A stretch of DNA of 64,000 nt from contig CM043944.1 in NCBI GenBank assembly GCA_014529385.2, forward strand, positions 167,409,740 through 167,473,739, in the 5' to 3' direction. Made by a program: the position numbers and the translations under genes. This DNA comes from Adiantum capillus-veneris (taxonomy: Eukaryota > Streptophyta > Polypodiopsida > Polypodiales > Pteridaceae). The notes below the pieces were generated by a model. The model saw only the letters and a program-made list of their open reading frames with translations. It was not told where the DNA came from and made no database searches. Shown in pieces: positions 45,742 through 55,350 of the stretch. Numbering within the stretch: position 1 is the first letter of the stretch; each line of letters starts with the position of its first letter.

Positions 45742-46870
45742 TCATCCAAAATACAAAGCATTTGTTGTTGTCCCTTTTAGATACCTAAGTATCCACTTCA
45801 CAGCTTGCCAATGCTCTTTACCTGGGTTGTCCATGAACCTACTCACAACTCCCACTGCATGTGCAATGTCTGGCCTTGTCCAGACCATAGCATACATTAG
45901 AGAACCTACCGCTGCATCATATGGAACTTTAGACATATAGGCTATCTCCTCTTGTGTCTTTGGACACATATCCTTCATTAGTTTAAAATGACCAGCCAAA
46001 GGTGTAGAAACTGGTTTTCCATTTTGCATTGCAAACCTTTCTAGTACCTTCTTGATGTAATCTTCTTGAGATAGCTTTATTGTCTTCTTCGTCCTGTCCC
46101 TTGATATTTTCATACCAAGTATCCTCTTTGCAGCACCTAAATCTTTCATTGAAAAAGATTTAGACAGCTCCTCTTTTAGGCCTTTGATGTCCTGCATGTT
46201 AGCACTTGCAATCAGCATGTCATCAACATACAACATTAGGATGATGAACTTCCCATCTCCCAAATTCTTCGTGTAGATGCAGTGATCCGAGTTGCATCTT
46301 GTGAATCCATGATCCAACATCCATCGATCAAACTTCAAGTACCATTGTCTTTATGCTTGATTTTAACCATACAAGCTCTTCTTTAATCTGCAAACCATTT
46401 TCTCCTTACCTTTTACTTCATACCCCTTTGGTTGAAGCATGTAGATTTCCTCCTCTAAGTCACCGTGACGGAATGCTATATTTACATCCATTTGCTCGAG
46501 ATTTAAATCATGAGCAGCCACAAGGCTTAAGACAAGCCTAATTGAGTTCATTTTTACAACAGGAGAAAATATTTCATTGAAGTCAATACCTTTCTTTTGA
46601 GAAAACCCTTTTACCACAAGCCTAGACTTGTACCTTTTCTTCCCACCTTCTTCTTCCTTAAACTTGTACACCCATTTGTTTTGAAGTTCCCACTTACCTT
46701 TAGGCAACTCAACCAACTCCCATGTTTGGTTGCGATGTAGTGATTCCATCTCCACTTGCATGCTCTTCGTCCATTCTTCTTTGGATACATGTTGCATAGC
46801 TTCTTCGTATGATTCCGGCTCTCCAGAATCTGAGATCAAGAGATGGTTGAAGGAATGAACAAACCTTTCT
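45742..46870 (-). pseudogene. copia reverse transcriptase
   Basis: N-terminal part 'NQTWELVELPKGKWELQNKW', VYKFKEEEGGKKRYKSRLVV, 'GIDFNEIFSPVVKMNSIRLV' and MDVNIAFRHGDLEEEIYM. Then two in-frame stops near 46,345-46,365 after KKSLYG. The C-terminal part has active site LMLYVDDMLIA and 'VGSLMYAMVWTRPDIAHAVG'. Both catalytic Asp are kept. The whole stays in the integrase and RNase H frame. Confidence 0.92.
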
Positions 46871-47690
46871 GGAGGTCTACTTGCTCTTGTAGATCTTTGG
46901 GGAATAGGTTGAGGCTCCTCATTTGGTTGACGTTGTTGCACATTGTCACCGTTTGTAGTCCTTGAGTCTTCACCGTCCTCAAGCTCCATGTACTTATCAC
47001 CTGTTTCTTTTGTTTGTTTTCTTTCCAAGTAATCTTTGTACATATTTTGTTCGTTAAAAATTACATCCCTACTTCTTAAGATTTTACCATCTTTAGGATT
47101 CCATAGGCGATACCCAAAGTCACCTTCTCCATAGCCAATGAAGAAACACTTTTTGGACTTTGCATCTAGCTTTGATCTTAGGCTTCTATCTATGTGCATG
47201 AAAGCCTCACACCCAAACACTTTGAGAAATGCATAATTCACCGGTTTACCTGTCCATGCCCCTTCTGGAACTCCCCCATCCAATGCCGTTGAGGGTGACC
47301 AGTTGATTAAGTACACAGACGTACTTACAGCTTGCGCCCAAAGCTCAAGCAGTAGGCCTGCATGTAGCCGCATGCTTCGTGCTCACTCCATGATTGTCCT
47401 GTTCATCCTTTCCGAAATACCATTTTGTTGAGGTGTCCTTGGGGTTGTCCTTTGCCTTCGAATGCCATTGCTAGCACAAAAGCTTTCAAAAGCTTGGCTG
47501 CAATATTCACCTCCATTGTCGGATCTGAGGCATTTAACCTTGGTACTTGTTTCATTCTCCACAAAGGCTTTCCACCTTTGAAATATGGAAAATACATCGG
47601 ATTTATTCTTCATGACATAAACCCATGTTTTTCTAGTCGCATCGTCTATGAATGTTACATAGTACAATGAGCCAGCAAGTGAGATAATTT
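46871..47690 (-). pseudogene. copia integrase, N-terminus deleted
   Basis: Begins YYVTFIDDATRKTWVYVMKN about 30 bases from the primer-binding site, so the zinc region and all of gag and protease are gone. Asp in FIDDATR and RSDNGGEY and Glu in NGISERMNRT complete the catalytic triad. TGA at 47,383-47,385 follows TIME; CGA to TGA would explain it. The C-terminal part has 'FLKVFGCEAFMHIDRSLRSK' and 'FFIGYGEGDFGYRLWNPKDG'. Confidence 0.9.
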
Positions 47691-47707
47691 AGCTACGAGC
47701 AAACCTT

Positions 47708-47719
47708 GCTCTGATACCA
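47708..47719 (-). other. copia primer-binding site, initiator tRNA-Met
   Basis: Minus strand TGGTATCAGAGC, two bases from the LTR. Confidence 0.92.
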
Positions 47720-47721
47720 GT

Positions 47722-47806
47722 TGTTAAGAAATAATACGTAGCTAAATAGATATTTGAGTAGATTACTTAATAGAGAGAGATAGATTTCACACACAAGTGA
47801 TTATAG

Positions 47807-47863
<57 letters not shown>

Positions 47864-49862
47864 CACGATATACGTGGTTCACCCAATGTGGACTACGTCC
47901 ACGGGCAAGCGGCCACTCAATGGCTTTAGCACTTCAAAAGAATAAGTAGTTTACAAAGGGATTAAACCCTTAACACTACGTTGGTAACCTAACAGGACAT
48001 AAAAGTGTCCTTTCAGGGTTTTGAAAAAAACCTCCAAAACCATAGTAGATCCACTCATTTTGTAAAATCCTTTCATGAGGTTATAGTTCAAGGCCTACTA
48101 CATATGGAAAAAATAAGAAACTTGTAAAATTTCTCATCTTTTGGTCACACCAAGCCTCCAAAGTTGATGGACCAGTACATTTTCATCAAAACAGTCATTT
48201 CTTACGTTTTGTTGCATAAAAATAAGATTAGGGATTTTTGTAGGACTTGAGATAAATTCCCTAGTTAACTTCAATGGGTTGGTGATCTGAACATATGATA
48301 GCTTCTCACTCACTATTTTTTGTTTTGCCAAAAGAAATAGGTACAAAAAAGTTGAATTTTTACCATTCTGCAAACCTATCATCAAAGTTTCTATAGCCAT
48401 GCTCAATACAAATAATATATGCATGTTTTCTTAGTTCCCTATTGTCTTTTAGGTTCATAAGGAGCCATGGAGCATGTCAAAAGAATAATACATCTCTTAC
48501 CAAGGGTAATCTCGGGGACAAAGATGAAGTGCTAAATACAGCAAACATGAAAAAACTGGGTTCAACATTATGAGTTGTAGAATCCCATAGAAACGATTCA
48601 ATATCTAGCCAAATTTGATCCTTATGACTAGGTATGGTTACTACCTACAAAATGCATGTAGTTGTCACAAGAAACTAACAATATTGAAAAAGCTATACTT
48701 GATATACTAGAATGTTTCGTTTTCTTCTATAATTGAAAAAATCAACCATCGTTGTCTACTATCCAAAATAGGGTATTAGGTGCCCCAAAACTCAAGGAAT
48801 ATTAGCTTTATGTTACAATATGCAACATAGAAAATCAAAACTGCATTTGGATATCATGAAAGCCACCAAAAACATCATAGAAGAGCTAAAATTGGCTAAA
48901 AAAACAGGATTTGACAATTCTTGTAATTTGGTCATAACTTACAACTTTAAAATTTATTTCTCCCTAGAAGCATCAGGACATGTTGAGGACTACTAAAGAT
49001 AGTTCTCTAGCATTATAGACCTCACAAACATGAATTCTAGAGCGGTATAGTTGCAAAAAGTTGAAAAAAAACAAAAACAGAACCCGTTTTTTCACACAGT
49101 TTAGGTTGTGAAATGTTGTGTAAGGACAAGGTTAAAGATGGAATTGATATTCCAAAAAAATGTCGAGTTTTTTTCAGCTCATGAGACAAATTTCTAGATA
49201 GATAGCACCTCAAAATCCATTTTGAAACTCTTGACATAATTCAAGGAAAATGGTCACTTAACAGGACATAAAAGTGTCCCAGGACATAATAGTGTCCCAT
49301 TACCAACCTAGTGTTAATAGAGCTCCTGCCTTGCTTCACACTCACCTTGTTGCATCAACTTCACACTATGAAATGTGTGTAGAAATGGACTCCTTTTATA
49401 GGCCAAAAGGGCTGCCCTCTCTTATGAGAGGCAGCCATGTGTAGCCGCCCTTGTGCGAATAAGTCTAAATCGGACCCTCCAATCTGCCCATGTGTGGCCG
49501 CCCTTGAGAAGACAAGTCCGCTTTTGAATTCGGCCACCGGCCATTGACTTCCGACCACCGGCCACCGGCCATTGACTACTGGCCACCGGCCAACCGACTG
49601 GTTGTTTTTCGACCACTTTTCGGCCGCCGTCCAGTCATAATATTCCGGCGAAAAGGAATATTCCGACGAGGGGAAAAAAAGTCTCGGGGGCCTCCGCCCC
49701 CGAGGCCCCTAAAGTTGCCCCTGATTCTTGTCCGTGAAAATTTTGGTTTCCGGTGAGTGATTTTCCTTCACGCACAATGGCTTCTCCTCATAATGGGGGC
49801 CTTACAAATGTGCGCTTTTACCACAGAAAATTACAAGGGTAACTCAGGCTCCATACTTAACA
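47722..49862 (-). repeat. copia 5' LTR, split by DNA element
   Basis: Matches 44,420-45,207 over 47,722-47,973 and 49,314-49,862. The (GA)n tract (47,813-47,861) is longer than in the 3' LTR. Several substitutions separate the LTRs, so this insertion is older than the Tat one. Confidence 0.9.
47974..49313. mobile_element. 1340-bp terminal-inverted-repeat element flanked by TTAA
   Basis: Ends are CACTACGTTGGTAA and, reversed, CACTAGGTTGGTAA (one mismatch in 14). The uninterrupted LTR reads cccttaatagag. Here TTAA stands on both sides (47,970-47,973 and 49,314-49,317), so the target was duplicated. Inside each end is a small hairpin, GGACATAAAAGTGTCC. Internal frames (minus 48,134-48,424, 49,037-49,237) show no transposase motif I recognise. 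CACTA-like ends with a 4-bp TTAA duplication fit no single textbook superfamily. Probably non-autonomous. Confidence 0.88.
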
Positions 49863-49867
49863 GTTCA

Positions 49868-50313
49868 CACTATCAAGCAAAAGCAGTGTATTTTAAAAAT
49901 ACACAGCATGGAGGTGGGAGGAAAAAGAGAAATGCCCTACAAAAAATTTTCAACTGGTTCTAAGGAGTTTTAGCGGGGAGAGAAAGGAAGAAGACTAGAG
50001 TGGAAAGAAGTTTGAAATGTAGAATAGAGAAAGTGGTTAGCCTCAGGCGATCACAATCATATCATGCTTCTAGTGCAAAATATCGATCCCAATGATAGTT
50101 GGAGACAAGGCGACGAAATGTTAGAGCGTTGGGTGGAAAACCATTAAATTTTTTACACTAACCACTTCTATTGTAAACATGCATTGTAATGCCACGTGAT
50201 TTGTTGACGCCCCAATCAGTGGTTCCGTGGGTCAAGTTTCGTCTATTTTGGAGTTTTTTTAAACTTTTATTAGTATTATTGAGTTTTTAAGTTTTTTTTA
50301 AAAAATTTAGTAC
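49868..50313. other. upstream region of the H3-like pseudogene
   Basis: AT-rich DNA with no gene. It becomes strongly A/T-rich from 50,240 to the TATA box. Confidence 0.5.
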
Positions 50314-50320
50314 TATATAA
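50314..50320 (+). promoter_or_regulatory. TATA box of H3-like pseudogene
   Basis: TATATAA 94 bases before the ATG at 50,414. The leader contains GTTCATTTCTTATTTGCACA, resembling the leader of the gene at 53.4 kb. Confidence 0.6.
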
Positions 50321-50413
50321 ATTAAAAATCACAACTTGAAGTTCATTTCTTATTTGCACATTCTAGAAGATCCTCTCAAACACAAACGTGCACACACTCA
50401 TATCTTGCACCAC

Positions 50414-51574
50414 ATGGACAATTCACACGAGCAGACTGTCACTACTACGCACATCAATACCACCACAACCACTTACACCACAGAAAATCCGCAGCCAATA
50501 TCCCACACATCCCCTGTCTCACAAGTGGATAATCTAGCACCCCAACTTGCTCTAGACACCCAACCATCGAATCCAAATGACCAAACCGCCGTGCGACATA
50601 TTTCTGGTGATCTTGGACCACTAAACCATGCCAGCCACACACATGTGCTAGATCCCCCACCAATTTCATCTCTACACAGAGCCACGCAAGAAACAAGAGC
50701 AACCAAAGAAGAATATCGAGGTTCGCTTCAAAATCCGGAGCCTTCACGTGCTATCACAACACCTAGTGCTTTGGCCATTGCAGAAACCACGCCACAAATA
50801 TTTGGACCGCAAGTCAAACAAAGAGTAATCAAGGTAATACCAAGCGACCCGGTTTCTAAAGCATGAGAGGCCAAGAGGAGGAAAAGAATGAAGGAGATGG
50901 AAAAGAAAGAGGCAGAAGAGAAGGAAGCAAAAAGAATGCAAGAATAACAAAGAAGACAGAGGGAGCAAGAGGAATGGCAGAGAGCCGAGGCCAAGAGAGC
51001 TCACTTGGAAAACTTACAAGCACGAGCAAAGGCAGAGAGGAAGGCGGCAGAGGATAGAGCTCAAGCCATCCAACAAGCAAAGGATGGGATCTCTAGGCCT
51101 TCAAAAATACCTCAAAGAGCCAAGCAATGTGAAAAGAGGAAAAAGGACAAGGTGACGCCTAAAGAACAACATGTCCAGGAGGAGAGGAGAAAAAAGTACA
51201 AAAATGATCCTCATCAATGGGCTAGGCAAGCGGCTCCTCCACCACCGCCAACAGCATAGAAAAAGCAGAGATGGAAGCCAATCATAGTTGCTTTACGAGA
51301 GATTTGAAAATATCAGAAGAGCATGGAGCTCATCTTACCCAAAGCAGCCTTCTCTCTAGTGGTAAGGGACATAATGGATGAATATAGCGATTCCATTATG
51401 CGCATACAATGTGCAACCTTACAATCCCTACAGGATGCTACCGAAGACATTTTGGTGCAGCTGTTTCAGGATGGCGTTTCCTGTATGGTGTACGCTAAGC
51501 GTGCAACATTGAAAAATACTGATTTAACTCTAGCAATCAATTTACAAAATGAAGGATGCCTTCATAAGAAATAG
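50414..51574 (+). pseudogene. histone H3-like (CENH3-like) pseudogene with long N-terminal tail
   Basis: One uninterrupted frame of 386 codons from ATG 50,414 to TAG 51,572-51,574, broken only by TGA 50,864, TAA 50,945, TAG 51,257 and TGA 51,305. Residues 1-50 are Thr-rich (TTTHINTTTTTYTTEN). Residues 150-262 are a Lys/Glu/Arg/Ala-rich probable coiled coil. Residues 285-386 match the histone H3 fold: RWKPIIVALREI, KYQKSMELILPKAAFSLVV, 'LQSLQDATEDILVQLFQDG' and VYAKRATLKNTDLTLA. Loop 1 is one residue longer than in canonical H3, and ATEDILV resembles the centromeric variant rather than H3 (CEAYLV). It has no intron. H3 variants package DNA, CENH3 at centromeres. A tail of about 284 residues is far longer than usual. 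Confidence 0.8.
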
Positions 51575-52049
51575 TTTATCCCATGTACTCTCTCTTGATG
51601 AGATTTGTAATCTTCTCATATAATATCAAATGTCAAATTTCTACCATTTTGTGCAATTGTTGAACTTGATTTTGTACATTGTTCTGCACCCTACGCGCTG
51701 TGGTGCACAAGGCTTTTTTTGGGGCCGTCCGACCCATGCTCCGTGGTGGTCCCGTTGACACCATACGCCGCCCCCATCGCCCAGTTTTGTACAAAAACCA
51801 TCGAGATGTGTCCCCTCGATCAACGGATCGCTACATGTTCAAGATTTTGTGCATGTGTTGCAGAAATGAAATTTATTGGACAATATGACTCATTAAAAAA
51901 ACAAGTACATAATGTTGACAGAAATTGTTAACAAAAACAATTGTTATGTATTGATTTGGATCGATTAGTTTTACTTTGAATTTCATCTGTGGGTATGGGA
52001 AAAATGGATGACTTGATGCCAAGGGATTTTATAATTTCCCCTGGGTTTT
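51575..52049. other. intergenic stretch between convergent gene remnants
   Basis: 3' flank of the H3-like frame. The GC-rich patch at 51,690-51,790 gives short frames on both strands with no motif. No gene seen. Confidence 0.5.
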
Positions 52050-53420
52050 TCAACCTTGACCTAGGCTTAAGGCACAGTGGGAGAGGATTGAGCCTGGGTG
52101 TTTTCTAGTAAAGGCATACAATGCCGCCTCTCTATCCACCATTATACATTTGTGAGCATTTAGGGTTAGGAAATCTTCAGCGAGTATGGCACTTAATGCT
52201 TTGCACTTGAGCAGCTCCTCACATAACCATTCTTGGAGAACTCTATGAAGAATTGATGGCCCCAGGTTGCTCAGGTAGTGCGAAAACGAGCTATTCCTTC
52301 CCATGGGCGGGTTGTGTGAACCTCCAGTATGCATTGCGAACTTATCAACATGGCATGCCATCTGCAAAACATTTTAAACAACTTTAACACTTGTTGTAAG
52401 GAACAATAGACAATCGGCCATGTTAAGACATGCTTACCTCAGTTTCCTCATCCTTCTCTTCAAGATTTTTTTTTGGTAAGATCGATGCTAGATCAATCAT
52501 CTCTACCTATGGTGACCACTGGTTTGTGTGGATGAAAAGTGCTTTCTGGGACGCTTTTGTAAGCACATGATTTGATTTCCATAAGTGTACTTGCTACTAT
52601 TTGCACCAAATTCTATTCTTTTTCATTGGGGAGGAAAGAAAGGCTTGCTGGGAGACCTTGGTCTTCAAATTCAATTTGAAATTTTTCTCTCTCTTCCTTC
52701 CACTGGGATCCTTCATGTCTGCATAGATAGCAAGCACTACAAGCGACTTATCTTCTTTGAGTCGTAATGTTTTGGAAGTGTTGTCAAGGAACAGAAAGTG
52801 ACAATCATCCACCACCATTGCATGCAAAGTGAGAATTTGGAGGTCTGGGACTTCCTCCTGCACCTCATCTCCCTCTATCATCCAATCTTCCTCTTCAGTG
52901 GATCTAGGCTCCTGTAAGAGGATGAGTACCATAGATGCTTCAGTCTGCTCATCAATCTCTTTGATAACTTCATTTGATTCCTTCACAATGGTCACAAATG
53001 GTCTTTGGTCTTTCTTTTCCTTTGATTTTCCCTTATCCATGCCCTCAAGCACAAGTAAGGCCAAAACCATGTCCCAAGAAATGAATTGGGTGCCTATGCA
53101 TCCCATGCCCAAATCTATGAGATCATCCTCATCCTTTGTCCTATAGTTCCATTTTGTGAGGCTTTTAATAAACCTGAACAAGCAAAAGCAAAAAAAAAAT
53201 TTGGCCGCATAGAGATGTTTGAGGAAATCCACTGGAAACCATGCCATATGGGATCCCTCAAAGACTATGGCATAAGGAAGCTTTCAAATGCCTCTGCATG
53301 AAGGTTGGAAGGGGCCTGCATGTCAATTGTCCCCTTGAACACACTGAGTATTTCATGTGCTCGATCCGCAAGTCCTACCTTTTCTAATTGTGTGAGAAGT
53401 GCATCAATAGACATTGCCAT
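52050..53420 (-). pseudogene. unrecognised two-exon gene remnant
   Basis: Minus strand. ATG at 53,420 gives MAMSIDALLTQLEKVGLADR. After a one-base shift near 53,258 the frame reads 'PYAIVFEGSHMAWFPVDFLK', 'LGMGCIGTQFISWDMVLALL', an acidic part (STEEEDWMIEGDEVQEEVPD) and 'NTSKTLRLKEDKSLVVLAIY'. TAG codons at 52,597, 52,594 and 52,507 are in frame. Exon 1 ends GAG|GTAAGC. The intron 52,362-52,437 (76 bp) ends TTTTGCAG, and exon 2 continues in phase: MACHVDKFAMHTGGSHNP, 'LHRVLQEWLCEELLKCKALS', LAEDFLTLNAHKCIMVDRE. The family is not known to me. Confidence 0.65.
52362..52437 (-). other. GT-AG intron of the 52-53.4 kb gene
   Basis: 76 bases, donor GTAAGC, acceptor TTTTGCAG, phase 0, keeping the frame open on both sides. 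Confidence 0.75.
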
Positions 53421-53507
53421 GGGTTCGTTCACGGAGAAGATGTGAAGAGAGCTTAGAGCTAGAAATTTGTGAATGTGAGAAATGAAGTTTAAAACCTAAA
53501 AAGTCAC

Positions 53508-53514
53508 TTATATA
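53508..53514 (-). promoter_or_regulatory. TATA box of the 52-53.4 kb gene
   Basis: Minus strand GGGTATATAAGTG, 88 bases before ATG 53,420, a normal plant spacing when the leader is about 55-60 bases. Confidence 0.6.
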
Positions 53515-53873
53515 CCCAAAGTCACCTTTTAAAAAGCACTTAAAATTAACGTCAAAATAACTTAAAACTATAATTTTAAACAAAATCACGCGACAAATCA
53601 TTGGAAGACACCAACATTGAAAACATTTGTGCTCCACATCAAAGAAATTGCACATTTCAATAGAAAACTTGAACAAGTTGAGAATAAACAAGTATGCGGC
53701 AGAAACAAGATTCAAAACACTGTATGTATTGTTGGGAGCAAAATCCTTGTCAGTTACAAGCTTTTACAAAAATACATCGCGGAAATGGAATGTTCTCACA
53801 CAGAAAGCTCGTCTCTTTTCTAGAGCTTGGGCAAGGTATATTTGAGATTAAGATACTCAGGTGATTGAGGTGC

Positions 53874-53963
53874 TAGTCATTATTCACTGCAATGTTTTGC
53901 ACTGCATCCTTGTGGAGGTATATTTGCAGGTCAACTAATTCTCTAGCAGCAACATCAGAGTCT
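53874..53963 (-). pseudogene. probable last exon of host-like gene split by G1 copies E/F
   Basis: Minus strand reads SDVAARELVDLQIYLHKDAV then QNIAVNND and TAG at 53,874-53,876. It is cut at 53,963 by a truncated G1 LTR. On the other side of the G1 block, at 60,232, a coding exon on the same strand is cut by the other LTR edge. I infer that they were one gene. Confidence 0.4.
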
Positions 53964-54997
53964 GATTTGCATCACAAAGCCAAGAGTTGTTGGTGTAGGC
54001 CTCCTTTCACAAGCTTGGAGTAGATGATAAGCGTTCCATTAAAGCTTGAGAAGGAGGTAGTCTTCTTTACTTCACACATGAGCTTGTGTGAGTGTGTGTG
54101 TGTGTGTGATAATGCCTCGCAAAAATCAGCCCCTACTCTCTCTTGGTCGACCCCTCTTGCTATTTCCTCTTGTTGGCCTCTCATTGGCTCATGCCAAGCT
54201 TAGCCAATAGGAAATAAGAGGTCAAATGGAGAGCCTTGTGACAAGTGTCCCTCTTTCCCCTTTAGTGAGAGCTTTAGGTATTTAAATAATTCAATTAAAA
54301 TCTCATTGGACCTCTTAGTCTTCTGGCCAATAGGAATCAGGCAAGCCATTGGGCTGTTGAATGCTCATTGGACCCCTTGGTAGACTGTCCAATAGTCTTC
54401 TTGAGAGCTTAATTCCTATTGGTTTTTTTATCAGGTGTTTTTAAATGAATTAAAATATATTTACTCTAGCCTAATTCTCATTGGTCCACATCTATGGCCA
54501 TCCAATATAATTTGAAAGCACTTTGGGGGCAACAGGGCTAGGAACTTCACATGTGTCCACTATGCCCTTTGTGTAAAGGGAAACCTTGAGTGTGTGTGTG
54601 TGTGTGTTCTCTCACCTCTTCTCTCTCTCCCCCTACCTTAAAGGCTCGCCCCATCCCATCTAGGGATATGTGAAGAATTTATGGTCTTCACAAAAGCATC
54701 CAATTCTGTTAAGCTTGACCATTTGGACTTTACCTTTGAATTTTGGAACCTTAGCATTTTGGAAGTCTTAATGGGATAAACCCTAAGGTCTTTGAAGCAC
54801 CATTCATGCACATTTATCTTTTGCAGATGGACCCCCTTTGGATCCCTATTTTCCCTCCTTTGGATGCCTATTGTGATGACCAGTCTGCCAGCCTTACCAA
54901 TATTCTAGCATTTTCTCCCCTGGTACTTCCCCATTTTAAGTGATCAGTTTAACACGATAAAATCATTTAGGAGAATTATATATTAGTTATTATGACA
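53964..54997 (-). repeat. G1 3' LTR of copy E, truncated
   Basis: Starts inside the LTR (GATTTGCATCACAAAGCC) and ends ...AGTTATTATGACA, followed by TTACCTCCCTCTTG. About 600 bp of the low-coordinate end are missing. Confidence 0.85.
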
Positions 54998-55350
54998 TTA
55001 CCTCCCTCTTGAAATCATAGTCGTCCTTGACTATGAAGTAGAGACGATAAAGCCTAGTCATTAGTCCTTTTTCTAGCGAGTAGAGGCTCCCTATTTTACC
55101 CTACGACACCATTACAGAATGGATGACTAATCCATTTGGTACTTGAGAGCCTAAGCTTCCGCAAGCATGTCTGCGCATTAGTCCTATCAATCTTCCATAG
55201 TAGAGTGACAAGCTCTACTTGGTGTTCGGGAGACTTCGTCTCCGCAAACATGATCCTAAGCATGCATACTTCTTAACATTTGTGCACAATAAAGGAAAAG
55301 AGAGTCTTATAAGACACAAAATTTGTTCATTTAAACAATTTTACATTTGT

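Larger units (their letters stand above)
44420..49862 (-). mobile_element. Ty1/copia element without gag or protease
   Basis: LTRs 44,420-45,207 (3') and 47,722-49,862 (5', split by a 1340-bp insertion). GTTCA lies on both sides (44,415-44,419 and 49,863-49,867). Primer-binding site at the 5' LTR, polypurine tract at the 3' LTR. The interior (45,208-47,721) holds only the integrase core onward: gag, protease and the integrase zinc region are deleted. The pol frame is continuous with several nonsense codons. Motifs resemble the Tork/Tnt1 side of copia. Confidence 0.93.

Noticed and set aside
47974-49313. Assignment of the element to En/Spm (CACTA) on its first five bases
   Set aside because: The duplicated target is TTAA (4 bp), not 3 bp, and no En/Spm transposase is visible; left unclassified.
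51690-51800. GC-rich patch with short frames, considered as an RNA gene
   Set aside because: No cloverleaf or other recognisable fold, and no promoter boxes for RNA polymerase III.
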